Below are positions 8,780-15,607 of a DNA stretch of 42,048 nt, piece after piece. The position numbers and the translations under genes are program-made. The DNA lies in the IMG/VR virus record IMGVR_UViG_3300005548_000004, positions 1 to 42,048 of that record; one strand, given 5' to 3'. The DNA comes from a virus. The notes below the pieces were generated by a model. That model saw nothing but the letters and a program-made list of their open reading frames with translations. It had not been told where the DNA came from and searched no databases. Every line of letters begins with the position of its first letter. Positions within the stretch are counted from its first letter, which is position 1.

Positions 8780-10048
8780 CTACCTCCCCATCCAGCCAAC
8801 CGGCTCTGCTCGTGACGTTGCGCGCTTGAGGGCCGGCTCTTCGTAGGCGACGCACATCAGCCCGAAAGCGTCTGCGCCGTGGCTGGCCCAATCGTGTTCA
8901 GGACCCAGGCCGATGTTGCGGGCCTCGTCCTTGCGTTCATGGTAGGCGCCAAGCGCGTCCCTGCCCGCTTCGGTCTTGGCCTCATCGAACCAGATCCGCG
9001 GAAAGAGCCGGCGGGCGGCCTCCACCCGTTGCATCGCAGCGCCCTTGCCCTGGTTTTGGACCGTCTCGGCGGCAAAGCCCGCCGCTCGGATGTGATCCTC
9101 GAACCTGATCGCCGTGATGTGGTTCTGGTTCGCGCCGTCATGCGGCAGGACGCAGAGGGCGTTGCCGTAGCCATTCGAGCGCAGCCAGTTGAGGTGCGTC
9201 GCCAAGGGCTGGCCGGACGCTTCGTAGTAGTCCACCACCCGGATTTCACGGCCGACGAACTGCGCTATCCAGATGGCTGTTGCGTCTCGCGTGCCTATGT
9301 CCCAGAAGGCGCGGTACTGCATCAGCGGGTCGGCGGCGACTTTGCCGATGCGGTTTTCTTTCTTCGCCTCGCCGAGCTGCGCTGCGTAGTACGCGCCCTC
9401 GAAAATCTTCACATAGTCCCCGCCCCAAACGTGGTCGTATTGGTCTGGGCGGTCGCGCTGATCGTCGGCTCGCTCCGTCTCAAGCTCGGCGGGGAACCAA
9501 GGGTTGTCGCGCCAGTTGGCCTCGATGACGACCGCGCCGCTCGGTGGCGTCTTCCCGCGTAGCAGTGCGTCAACCGCATCGGTCTTTCGGCGTGGGTTCC
9601 AACTGAACCACAGCTCGGAGCCTGGCTTTCGGATTGTCGGCCGAAGCAGCGTCAGGCTGAACGCGGAGAGCGATTGCGCCTCTTCCACCCAGGCAATGTC
9701 GTAGTCCTCCAGGGACTTGATCGACTCCGCAGTGTGATCCTGCATCCCTTGGAAGATGATCTGGCCGCCGTGCGGCGTGCGGATCTCGTTGTCTACGATA
9801 TCGAAGAGCGACGAGACGCCCATCGCCTCGATCTTGCCTTCGATCAGCTTCTTGGCCGACTTCTTGAGGTCCTTCTGAACCTCGCGGATGCAGACAACAT
9901 CGGTCTTCTTGGCAACACACCGTGCGATCAGCAGCTCGGCGAAGAAGTGGCTCTTTCCCGAACCCCGCCCCCCGTGCGCGCCCTTGTATCGAGCCGGCGC
10001 GAGAAGCGGGACAAACGCCCTAGGCGCTTGGGGCGTTAGGATCGACAA
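8780..10048 (-). CDS. terL: terminase large subunit
   Basis: A 422 aa packaging ATPase/nuclease of the Terminase_3 (PBSX-like) type. Walker A is GGRGSGKS (residues 26-33) and Walker B with the catalytic Glu is DIAWVEEA (117-124). The C-terminal RNase H-like nuclease has AFWDIGTRDATAIW (Asp250), LPHDGANQ (Asp304) and a final HDWASHGADAFG. It packages concatemeric DNA by headful. The start is uncertain: TTG 10048 lies 29 bases inside terS and no clear ribosome site decides it. Confidence 0.92.
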   Translation of the reverse strand: MSILTPQAPRAFVPLLAPARYKGAHGGRGSGKSHFFAELLIARCVAKKTDVVCIREVQKDLKKSAKKLIEGKIEAMGVSSLFDIVDNEIRTPHGGQIIFQGMQDHTAESIKSLEDYDIAWVEEAQSLSAFSLTLLRPTIRKPGSELWFSWNPRRKTDAVDALLRGKTPPSGAVVIEANWRDNPWFPAELETERADDQRDRPDQYDHVWGGDYVKIFEGAYYAAQLGEAKKENRIGKVAADPLMQYRAFWDIGTRDATAIWIAQFVGREIRVVDYYEASGQPLATHLNWLRSNGYGNALCVLPHDGANQNHITAIRFEDHIRAAGFAAETVQNQGKGAAMQRVEAARRLFPRIWFDEAKTEAGRDALGAYHERKDEARNIGLGPEHDWASHGADAFGLMCVAYEEPALKRATSRAEPVGWMGR

Positions 10049-10310
10049 CCCGCCACTCGATCTCAGTGATGCGCGTCGTGACGTCTGCTTCGACCTCGAC
10101 CGACTGCCTCGGCTTGCCGTGAGCCCGGTCCAGGATGCTGTTGGCAGCCGCCACGCGAGACGCCGCGCTGTCGCCCGTCTTCATCACCTCGGCGAGAACC
10201 GCCAAGGCTTCATCGCTGTATTGCTGGGCGGCTTCCCGAATATCCGCCGTCGCCTTGTTGACAGCGCCTTTGGGTCGGCCGGCGCCTTCGCGCTTACCGC
10301 CTCGGGCCAT
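10020..10310 (-). CDS. terS: terminase small subunit
   Basis: A 96 aa protein beginning MARGGKREGAGRPKGA, an N-terminal basic motif common in small terminases and related phage proteins, followed by a helical domain (TADIREAAQQYSDEALAVLAEVM). ATG 10310 has AAGGAA 8 bases upstream. It immediately precedes terL and should recognise the pac site, which in P22 lies within the small terminase gene. No functional residues can be assigned. Confidence 0.75.
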   Translation of the reverse strand: MARGGKREGAGRPKGAVNKATADIREAAQQYSDEALAVLAEVMKTGDSAASRVAAANSILDRAHGKPRQSVEVEADVTTRITEIEWRVVDPNAPSA

Positions 10311-10598
10311 GTTTGATTTCCTTGATAGGATTTCAGCGGGGTAGGGGTCGCCCGCGCGGTCACTGCCTATGCGCAATGGCTAGAGCCCGGCTATTGGAGC
10401 GCGGGATGCCTTGGGGTTCGATTGTGAGCAGTTGTTCGGCGGGCGAGATTGAGGCGAGCGCTCGGCATCGCCATTCGTTCGGACGCAAGGCGCCCGTTAC
10501 CGTTAACGACTACAGCACAGGTACTCGGGTGTCAACGGGTTGTGTGCATCACGAGTGTGTGACGCTAGATGTGGCCTTTCCGGAACACTGGATGGACC
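10311..10598. other. intergenic stretch upstream of terS
   Basis: I find no convincing gene on either strand in these 288 bases, the longest apparently non-coding interval in the genome. It holds a candidate minus-strand promoter (10507-10535) and a palindromic GTTAAC (10502-10507). It is a natural place for late-transcription control or part of the packaging signal; neither can be shown from sequence alone. Confidence 0.5.
10507..10535 (-). promoter_or_regulatory. candidate late promoter upstream of terS
   Basis: On the minus strand a perfect TTGACA (10535-10530) is followed after 17 bases by TAGTCG (10512-10507), a poor match to TATAAT. The location, about 200 bases before terS in the only sizeable gap of the minus-strand arm, suits a late promoter that may need an activator. 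Confidence 0.3.
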
Positions 10599-10715
10599 TT
10601 AGGTGTCTTCATGAAACTTCGCCCAGACAAACCACGCGACCGCGACCGAGGCTTGTCCGACAAGGAGCCCAGCGAGCAGATAGCCGAACGGATCGGTGAT
10701 GCAGCCGCCCGTCAT
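10599..10715 (-). CDS. 38-aa single-pass membrane peptide
   Basis: A very short frame, MTGGCITDPFGYLLAGLLVG and onward, with one hydrophobic segment (residues about 11-33) and a charged C-terminus KFHEDT. Its ATG overlaps the stop of the upstream 79 aa gene as ATGA, which argues that it is translated. Function unknown. It is one of several tiny membrane peptides in this operon. Confidence 0.6.
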   Translation of the reverse strand: MTGGCITDPFGYLLAGLLVGQASVAVAWFVWAKFHEDT

Positions 10716-10951
10716 GCTGGCGCTCTCAGGCGACCCTCGACGGCCCAGAAGGCCTGATCTTGGCGGCGTAGCTCTGCCGCGCGTGCTTCAAGCTCCAAGG
10801 GACTTGTCCCGTTCAGCATATAGGTCTGAAGCTGGGCCTCTATCTCGACGGCCCGTTGGGCGGGATAGAACGGCACGCCGCTTGGGTAAGTGTCCTTGAT
10901 CGCCGCTCGCATCTCGTCGATTTCCGCGAGAGTGTATTTGCGCCGTTCCAT
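10712..10951 (-). CDS. hypothetical 79-aa protein
   Basis: A helical, charged protein starting MERRKYTLAEIDEMRAAI. ATG 10951 is preferred over ATG 10963 because GAGG lies 6-8 bases upstream of it. It is coupled by ATGA to the 38 aa membrane peptide. No recognised domain; it sits at the end of the replication arm just before the packaging genes. Confidence 0.65.
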   Translation of the reverse strand: MERRKYTLAEIDEMRAAIKDTYPSGVPFYPAQRAVEIEAQLQTYMLNGTSPLELEARAAELRRQDQAFWAVEGRLRAPA

Positions 10952-10969
10952 GTCGATCCTCATAGCTTA

Positions 10970-11356
10970 TTAGAGTGGTAGCAGCTTTTGGTAGACATAC
11001 TCCGCGTCGCCGTCCGGTCCTTCTGGGTCAACGCATCCCATCGCTAGGCACGCCGCGTTATATTCCGCCACCAACCGCTCTCGCTCGGCCTCGCGGGCAT
11101 CGCCATCAGGACGGCGCGCCCAACTGGCCCGGTAACTGTTAACAGTCTCTCCATCGCACCAAGAGCCGTCTGGCATCTGCCAGCCCCAGGAATTCGCGAG
11201 TTTCGGGAACGCAGGTTTCGCCAGAGTCTTACCCTCTTCTAGCGCGCGCTCGCACGCCTCAATCGCCTCCCGCTCTGTCGTAACGTAGCGAATCGGATCG
11301 CGCCTGCGATCCTCATATTCGCCGGTATCGCGAATAATCACATATAGCGCGTTCAT
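10970..11356 (-). CDS. hypothetical 128-aa protein
   Basis: It begins MNALYVIIRDTGEYEDRRRD and contains YVTTEREAIEACERAL, which looks like a small alpha/beta protein. The start ATG 11356 overlaps the stop of the preceding gene as ATGA. I do not recognise a family. The context is the replication/early operon. Confidence 0.7.
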   Translation of the reverse strand: MNALYVIIRDTGEYEDRRRDPIRYVTTEREAIEACERALEEGKTLAKPAFPKLANSWGWQMPDGSWCDGETVNSYRASWARRPDGDAREAERERLVAEYNAACLAMGCVDPEGPDGDAEYVYQKLLPL

Positions 11357-12042
11357 GCCGCCCTCCTCTCCAGCGCCGTGTATGCGTCCCGCAGGTTCAC
11401 GCAGGCCGCGCGGACCACGGCGCCTTGCGCGTGGGGGTTCAGCTCTGCGGTGATGTAGGCCACGGCCTCGCGCCAGGTCGGGCGCTCGATCCTGGGGGCG
11501 ATCAGCTCCAGCAGCAGCCACCAGTCCCGCGGCGGTATGCGGTCCTGAACCTCGTCGCATCGGATACCCGCCTGCATCATGGCGTCCACCCTGCCCTTGG
11601 CGCAGTCTACACGCTCGCCGGTGGGCTGGCCGTGAGGTCCTAGGCCTAGGCGGGTGAGGATGTCGCGCTCGAGCCGCCGGGCTGCGTCGTAGGCTCCCGA
11701 GACCATGCCGTCCTTCAGGGCTTCGAAGGCGTCCAGCCTGCGGGCGGTGTTCTGCTCTACGACCTGGGCGCCTCTGCGTTCGGCTTTGCGGGTGACTTCG
11801 ATGTCAGATCCGCTGGGTAGAACCGCAAGGTCGGGTTGCAGGTTGACGGCTTCGAGGTCATGGCTTCGGCGGATCAGCTCCTCGGCTTCGAGCTGTTCAG
11901 GGGTCTTGCGGGGCTTTTTGGGTTTGGCCAATGCGATTCTCTCCTGATTGGCTCGGGTATTACGGGCGATGTCTAGGGCTGAGTTGAATAGGTAGTTGAT
12001 GAACCGGGTTCTTGTTTCTTGGTCCATCCCGGGATTAGTCAC
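11353..12042 (-). CDS. hypothetical 229-aa early protein
   Basis: A predominantly helical, charged protein (RANQERIALAKPKKPRKTPE, then KAERRGAQVVEQNTARRLDA) with the C-terminal region REAVAYITAELNPHAQGAVV. GTG 12042 overlaps the preceding gene by 8 bases; ATG 12027 is an alternative start. No catalytic motif recognised. It lies between the replication initiator-like gene and packaging, so a regulatory or replication role is possible but unproven. Confidence 0.7.
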   Translation of the reverse strand: MTNPGMDQETRTRFINYLFNSALDIARNTRANQERIALAKPKKPRKTPEQLEAEELIRRSHDLEAVNLQPDLAVLPSGSDIEVTRKAERRGAQVVEQNTARRLDAFEALKDGMVSGAYDAARRLERDILTRLGLGPHGQPTGERVDCAKGRVDAMMQAGIRCDEVQDRIPPRDWWLLLELIAPRIERPTWREAVAYITAELNPHAQGAVVRAACVNLRDAYTALERRAA

Positions 12043-12199
12043 GTTCTACCCGCGGTGTCTTCTGGCGCCACTCGTCGTAACCGGCGATGATCCGCGTGTT
12101 CTTGTCGCCGGCCTCGGGATAAGCCACCTCGATAGCCGCCAGCAGGCGCAGCGCCCAGATGTTCTCCCGCGTCAGTTCGGAGTAGCGGCGCGGCATCAT
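12035..12199 (-). CDS. hypothetical 54-aa protein
   Basis: A small basic protein starting MMPRRYSELTRENIWALRLL. The first ATG (12199) overlaps the stop of the DUF1376 gene as ATGA. No known domain. The tight coupling on both sides shows it is part of the same transcript. Confidence 0.65.
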   Translation of the reverse strand: MMPRRYSELTRENIWALRLLAAIEVAYPEAGDKNTRIIAGYDEWRQKTPRVERD

Positions 12200-13140
12200 G
12201 CGGCCAACTCCTCGATGGACGCCTTGCGAGCTTGCAGAACCCGAAGCACCTCGGAGCGCAGCTTCTGGGCGGCAAGGCCATTGCGGGGGATTATCAGGCG
12301 AGCGGTGGGCTCCCAGCCGCACGGATCGAGCCAGCTATTCGCCCAGCCCTCGCCTTTCGCCGAGATCACCGCGTTGCGGATTTCGGGGTCCGGGAACACC
12401 GTGACGATCCGCGGCGAGGCCTCCCCGGCGAGGAAGTGTTCCCAGCGGCCGGATTTGAGCCAGCGGTCGAAGGCCGGCGCTCCGCAGTCGCCCTTGTGGG
12501 TCTTGTCCTCGGCGACGTAGCGCTTGACCGCAGCCAGAAGCTTTTCGGGGCCGCCCGCTTGCTGCGCCGCGTCTCGCCACAGGGGCCAGAGCTTGACTCG
12601 GCTACAGGAACGCTCTCGGCCCAGCCGTGGGTAGGCTTCCCATGCCGCCGCGAACGTATCGTCCCAAACCAAAGTCCGCTCGCGGACAAGAGATGCTTTA
12701 GCATCTCCCTTCTTCTTTCTGATATCTGATATCTGATATGCTTCAGCCGGGCTTGGCGTTTGCTCTGGCAAAGGCAAAGCAATTGCTTCCACCGGCTCCT
12801 GTGTTTTCAACAACTTAGCTTCCGCGCCGCGCGTACCAGCTTCGCTGCGGGCCTCACTCGTCCGCTGAGACTTTTTCAGCTCAGAAGTGACGCGGGCGTG
12901 CGAAATCGTCGTTTCCCCGACCTGGAAAAACGCCAGCACATCGGGGCGGATCTTCGCCCAGCGGGAGGGTGTCAGGCCGGTCATACGGGCGAGCTTGGCC
13001 TGGTCGTTGGGTAGTTCGCCATTGGCCCGCCACATCGCCATGAGCAGCAACAGGTAGGCGCCATGCTGCTCCGTCGTCAGGTGGCGCGTGTCGCCTAGGT
13101 AATCGGCGACGTAGAGCTGCATGAAGGGAGGCGCGCTCAT
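12196..13140 (-). CDS. DUF1376-containing replication initiator-like protein
   Basis: 314 aa. Residues 1-85 carry the DUF1376 signature (MQLYVADYLGDTRHLTTEQH, GAYLLLLMAMW), a winged-helix-like domain frequent in phage replication proteins at the position of lambda O. A Pro/Lys-rich linker (residues about 110-160) follows, then a C-terminal helical domain with WDDTFAAAWEAYPR. The start ATG 13140 overlaps the DnaA-like gene stop by ATGA. The gene segment for the linker carries tandem 7-mers and hairpins (12674-12739) that look like a replication origin, as lambda O carries ori. Confidence 0.75.
   Translation of the reverse strand: MSAPPFMQLYVADYLGDTRHLTTEQHGAYLLLLMAMWRANGELPNDQAKLARMTGLTPSRWAKIRPDVLAFFQVGETTISHARVTSELKKSQRTSEARSEAGTRGAEAKLLKTQEPVEAIALPLPEQTPSPAEAYQISDIRKKKGDAKASLVRERTLVWDDTFAAAWEAYPRLGRERSCSRVKLWPLWRDAAQQAGGPEKLLAAVKRYVAEDKTHKGDCGAPAFDRWLKSGRWEHFLAGEASPRIVTVFPDPEIRNAVISAKGEGWANSWLDPCGWEPTARLIIPRNGLAAQKLRSEVLRVLQARKASIEELAA
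12674..12739. repeat. candidate replication origin: iterons and hairpins inside the initiator gene
   Basis: Three exact tandem copies of CTGATAT (12719-12739) lie next to a pyrimidine-rich stretch, a perfect hairpin GAGATGC-TTTA-GCATCTC (12690-12707) and a second inverted repeat GTCCGC-TC-GCGGAC (12674-12687). The AT-rich iterons stand out in this GC-rich genome and fall in the linker-coding part of the DUF1376 gene. Origin function is inference by analogy with lambda O. Confidence 0.5.
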
Positions 13141-13670
13141 TTTCCCGCCAGCCACTCTTCCCAAGTCTTCTTGGCCTTCAGCCGACGCTCATGCGCCTGG
13201 ACGCCGTGAATGATCGTGGAGTGATCGCGCCCGCCGAAGAAAGCGCCGATCTGGGGATAGGAGAACACCGGCTCACCAGCGGCGGTCTTGATCGATCGGA
13301 CGGCGTGATAGGCTTCGTGCCGGGCCAGGCAGACAGCGGCAGAGCCCCGGAACTGATGCGGTAGGGTCAACTCGCCATAGGTCAGCCCGTGGGCCGCTGC
13401 GACAGCCTGAATGGCCGCCCGAGCCTTCGGTGGCAACGACTGGCGCCATTGCGGTGGGGTTCTCGGAGCTGGCAGGACCAGGACCGGCGCGGGCGCGTCC
13501 TTCCGCGTTTGGATCTTGAGGGTTTCCATCAGCTTTTGCAGGCCGGGAAGCGACACGCCGGCCATGCGCGCGACGGCTGCAACGGAGTCCCCACGTTTCA
13601 GGCGCGCGGCCACGAAGCTGATGTCGATGTTCTCAAGCCCCCGGCGGGCGGTGGCGAACTGGCCCGTCAT
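13137..13670 (-). CDS. HTH protein with a DnaA domain IV-like C-terminus
   Basis: 177 aa. The N-terminal part has an HTH-like segment (GDSVAAVARMAGVSLPGLQK). The C-terminal part resembles the DnaA double-stranded DNA-binding domain: VCLARHEAYHAVRS, then FSYPQIGAFFGGRDHSTIIH, matching the DnaA signature around its RDHSTV-like motif. There is no AAA+ ATPase domain. It probably binds DnaA-box-like sites or competes with host DnaA. ATG 13670 overlaps the rusA stop by ATGA. Confidence 0.8.
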   Translation of the reverse strand: MTGQFATARRGLENIDISFVAARLKRGDSVAAVARMAGVSLPGLQKLMETLKIQTRKDAPAPVLVLPAPRTPPQWRQSLPPKARAAIQAVAAAHGLTYGELTLPHQFRGSAAVCLARHEAYHAVRSIKTAAGEPVFSYPQIGAFFGGRDHSTIIHGVQAHERRLKAKKTWEEWLAGK

Positions 13671-14050
13671 GCCGCCTTCCCCATCGCGAAGATCGGCGCG
13701 GTGACGGGTTCGACGGAGACGATGATCTGGCCGCCTGGAACGGTGCTTTCCATCGACCAGCCGGCGAAGACCGATTGAGCCTTGCTGTCGTTCGAGACGA
13801 CGCCGCATTGGGCCAGGAGGTCGCTGACGGGCTTGATGAGGTTGTCAATGTCGCGGGCGCGCTGGTCCGGCCGCGTGGCGATCACCATGAGGCGGTACTG
13901 GCCGGTGACGGAGGCGGGCTTCTGTAGGAACAGCACCTGCCCGGCCTCAATCAGCCATGCGCGGTAGACGGCGGATTTGAGCGTCTTGCCGCGGATGTTG
14001 CGCCAGAGGCGGTTTGCGCTAGGGGGATAGGGGAGCGTGAGGACGGTCAC
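13667..14050 (-). CDS. rusA: RusA-type Holliday junction resolvase
   Basis: 127 aa, the usual RusA length (120). It has the PYPPSANRLWR start and the catalytic Asp motif ARDIDNLIKPVSDLLAQ, followed by GVVSNDS (third Asp). The enzyme cleaves four-way junctions at recombination or replication intermediates. I choose GTG 14050 because it overlaps the stop of the 56 aa gene as GTGA and has a G-rich ribosome site just upstream; GTG 14062 is an alternative. Confidence 0.85.
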   Translation of the reverse strand: MTVLTLPYPPSANRLWRNIRGKTLKSAVYRAWLIEAGQVLFLQKPASVTGQYRLMVIATRPDQRARDIDNLIKPVSDLLAQCGVVSNDSKAQSVFAGWSMESTVPGGQIIVSVEPVTAPIFAMGKAA

Positions 14051-14217
14051 TTCGCCCCCCACAGCCGGAGGAACTCAGCCTTCGCCCACTCGGCGATCCA
14101 TAGGGAACCCGCGCCCAGCTTCTGGAAGATCCACGAGGCCGGGATCGTCAGGGCCAGGAGGACGCCAAGGCCAAGAATCCCCAATAAGCGCAGCGAGACG
14201 CTTGCCGTCGTTTTCAT
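14047..14217 (-). CDS. 56-aa membrane peptide
   Basis: It starts MKTTASVSLRLLGILGLGVL with one transmembrane segment (residues about 9-27), then an amphipathic tail ending LRLWGAK. Its stop overlaps the RusA GTG as GTGA, which supports translation. It lies wholly or largely inside the 3' part of the 150 aa frame on the same strand, in another frame. Function unknown. Confidence 0.6.
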   Translation of the reverse strand: MKTTASVSLRLLGILGLGVLLALTIPASWIFQKLGAGSLWIAEWAKAEFLRLWGAK

Positions 14218-14527
14218 GTGACGCCCTTAGTTCCATGAGATAGGCCGTGACCGTATGTCCCAGCACCCCCGCCCCGACTGCGAGGTAGGCTGACCAGCCA
14301 TCGACCTTGAAGATGCGCTCGATCGTGGTGAGCGACGCCCGGCCCGCAGCCGCCTCGCGAGCCCTGTCTAGGCTCAGCTCATAGCGGCGCGCAGCCTCCT
14401 TCGCCGTACCGCTCGGCCAGCGTCGGCGAAGGTGTTCGCTGATGGCTTCGCGGAACGATATGTCAAGCTCAAGCTTGCGGGACTTTTCCCGTTTGACGAT
14501 GGGGATTTCCAAGACGTTCGCCCTCAT
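14075..14527 (-). CDS. hypothetical early protein with HTH-like N-terminal half
   Basis: 150 aa. The first ~105 residues look like a genuine protein: a basic start MRANVLEIPIVKREKSRK and a helical segment SGTAKEAARRYELSLDRARE that could be a helix-turn-helix. VDGWSAYLAVGAGVLGH follows. After residue ~105 the sequence overlaps the 56 aa membrane peptide gene and becomes Pro/Gly-rich. ATG 14527 has GAGG 6-10 bases upstream. Possibly a regulator. Confidence 0.6.
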   Translation of the reverse strand: MRANVLEIPIVKREKSRKLELDISFREAISEHLRRRWPSGTAKEAARRYELSLDRAREAAAGRASLTTIERIFKVDGWSAYLAVGAGVLGHTVTAYLMELRASHENDGKRLAALIGDSWPWRPPGPDDPGLVDLPEAGRGFPMDRRVGEG

Positions 14528-14754
14528 GTTGCGCCTCGTTGGAGGGCGACATGGGAGAACGCACGGACGGATTGATCGCGGCGCGGCGTTGCTTGCAGGC
14601 CATGGCCGGACGCGATCTGGAAACTCGGATAAGCCTGTGGCGAGCCGCTAAGCGGTACGCCGCGAAGGATCGGGAGACGCCCGCGACTGGTGCGAGCGCC
14701 CCCCTGGCCGCGTCGGGGGCACGCGGATAGGAATGTGATGGGGGTCAGGGGCAT
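14524..14754 (-). CDS. possible 76-aa protein (doubtful)
   Basis: Position favours it: its ATG directly follows the stop of the 31 aa peptide (TGAATG), GGAGGGG lies 6 bases upstream, and its stop overlaps the next gene as ATGA. Its composition (Pro/Arg/Ser-rich, few hydrophobic core patterns) and lower third-position GC look non-coding. An opposite-strand frame competes for the same DNA. Confidence 0.35.
   Translation of the reverse strand: MPLTPITFLSACPRRGQGGARTSRGRLPILRGVPLSGSPQAYPSFQIASGHGLQATPRRDQSVRAFSHVALQRGAT
14551..14730 (+). CDS. possible 59-aa opposite-strand protein (doubtful)
   Basis: ATG 14551 has a strong GGAGGG 4 bases upstream. The sequence MGERTDGLIAARRCLQAMAG and the helix after it look protein-like (amphipathic), with somewhat better third-position GC than the minus-strand frame it overlaps. 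It would be an isolated plus-strand gene within a minus-strand operon. Only one of the pair may be real. Confidence 0.35.
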   Translation: MGERTDGLIAARRCLQAMAGRDLETRISLWRAAKRYAAKDRETPATGASAPLAASGARG

Positions 14755-14850
14755 TCAGTCCCCTCCCCGACCGATGTTCAGGAAGCGGCCCGCGAGAAGC
14801 CCCAGCGGAGCTTGAAGGGCCAGCCAGACGATGATCGCGCCCCACAGCAT
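14755..14850 (-). CDS. 31-aa membrane peptide
   Basis: MLWGAIIVWLALQAPLGLLA followed by a basic, Gly-rich tail. One transmembrane segment covers most of the peptide. It starts one base after the stop of the preceding 29 aa peptide, and the next candidate gene starts immediately after its stop. Function unknown. Confidence 0.5.
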   Translation of the reverse strand: MLWGAIIVWLALQAPLGLLAGRFLNIGRGGD

Positions 14851-14851
14851 G

Positions 14852-14941
14852 TCAGCGACTACCGTGCAGGGCGGCCATCATCAGCGCAGCGAGCGCGACG
14901 CCTACACCCACGCAAATGGAGAAAAGTTCGGCGCCGGTCAT
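14852..14941 (-). CDS. 29-aa membrane peptide
   Basis: MTGAELFSICVGVGVALAAL and onward: one transmembrane segment and a short basic tail (HGSR). ATG 14941 overlaps the stop of the 129 aa gene as ATGA. Function unknown; part of a run of tiny coupled membrane peptides. Confidence 0.5.
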   Translation of the reverse strand: MTGAELFSICVGVGVALAALMMAALHGSR

Positions 14942-15327
14942 GGGATCGGCGCCGCATGACAAATCGCCGCATGGTTGCGCGACGGGTAACCCTCAATTTT
15001 CAGGTGGCATTCATCCGTGTCCGCGCCCAAATGGTCGGTGGAACACGTCATGTCAGCGCCCGAAGAACTCCCCGCCCCGTCAGCCGAGATCGTCCTGATC
15101 CGCGTGTTCGTGCAGTCGTACCTCGCGACCGTCTCCAAACGACGCGGGGAGGCCTTCTTGCGCCATGCGGCGGACTTGTTGGCGACGGAGGAATCCTTGT
15201 CCGGCGTCTCGCCGATCCGGCCGCCGAAATCACAGCCAGCCGTCACTCGCGCGCGGATGCAGGCCTTGGCGTTGTTCCGCCAATACTTGCCGACGTTGAT
15301 TGCGAGCGTGGGGACGGAATAGGCCAT
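14938..15327 (-). CDS. hypothetical 129-aa protein downstream of cro
   Basis: It starts MAYSVPTLAINVGKYWRNNA at ATG 15327, touching the cro stop (TAGATG), and ends in an ATGA overlap with the 29 aa peptide. This argues for a cro-operon gene. It has five Cys residues spread along the chain, possibly metal-binding. A plus-strand frame at 15050-15322 is also protein-like and shares the same third-codon column, so the strand choice rests on gene coupling. Confidence 0.5.
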   Translation of the reverse strand: MAYSVPTLAINVGKYWRNNAKACIRARVTAGCDFGGRIGETPDKDSSVANKSAAWRKKASPRRLETVARYDCTNTRIRTISADGAGSSSGADMTCSTDHLGADTDECHLKIEGYPSRNHAAICHAAPIP

Positions 15328-15513
15328 CTAGGCGTCCTGCCGCGCGAGCGGGCCAAGGCGCTTGCCTGTTTTGTTGAGGATAAGGACAGCCAGCGACGGC
15401 CCGAGGGGCCGGTGACCCTTCACAATCCGGTTGAGGTACGACTTATCGCAGCCCAGGACCTTCGCCAGGGCGGCTTGCGAGCCATATTCCGATACCAGTT
15501 CCGATAGCTCCAT
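15328..15513 (-). CDS. Cro-like helix-turn-helix repressor
   Basis: 61 aa, the typical Cro size. The HTH is GSQAALAKVLGCDKSYLNRIVKG: the first helix contains QAALAKVLG and the recognition helix KSYLNRIVKG. ATG 15513 faces away from the CI-like gene across a 94-base control region with repeated motifs. It should start the lytic minus-strand operon and antagonise the repressor at shared operators. Confidence 0.8.
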   Translation of the reverse strand: MELSELVSEYGSQAALAKVLGCDKSYLNRIVKGHRPLGPSLAVLILNKTGKRLGPLARQDA

Positions 15514-15522
15514 GCCGCGAAT

Positions 15523-15588
15523 GTTGCCGCATGGTCTACTAAATAGCAAGCGTCAAGTTTCCCACGGAGACCTTAGGTCGGTTTCCCA
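15523..15588. promoter_or_regulatory. candidate right operator region between cro and cI
   Basis: Three half-site-like copies of GTTKCC occur here: GTTGCCGCATGGTCTACT (15523-15540), GTTTCCCACGG (15557-15567) and GTTTCCCATG (15581-15590). The first recurs with two changes at 16455-16472 and the last recurs exactly at 16420-16429. On the minus strand TTGACG (15556-15551) may be the -35 of the cro promoter. The layout matches a lambdoid operator. Confidence 0.6.
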
Positions 15589-15607
15589 TGTGTGCGACAT
15601 TTGGCGC

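Noticed and set aside
10340-10450. tRNA-like stretch with GGGGTTCGATTG on the plus strand upstream of terS
   Set aside because: The T-stem does not pair and no acceptor stem partner exists at the right distance.
15050-15322. 90 aa plus-strand frame (MSAPEELPAPSAEIVLIRVF and onward) as the main gene here
   Set aside because: Protein-like, but the minus-strand frame has better gene junctions with cro and the next peptide. Kept only as a finding about strand ambiguity.
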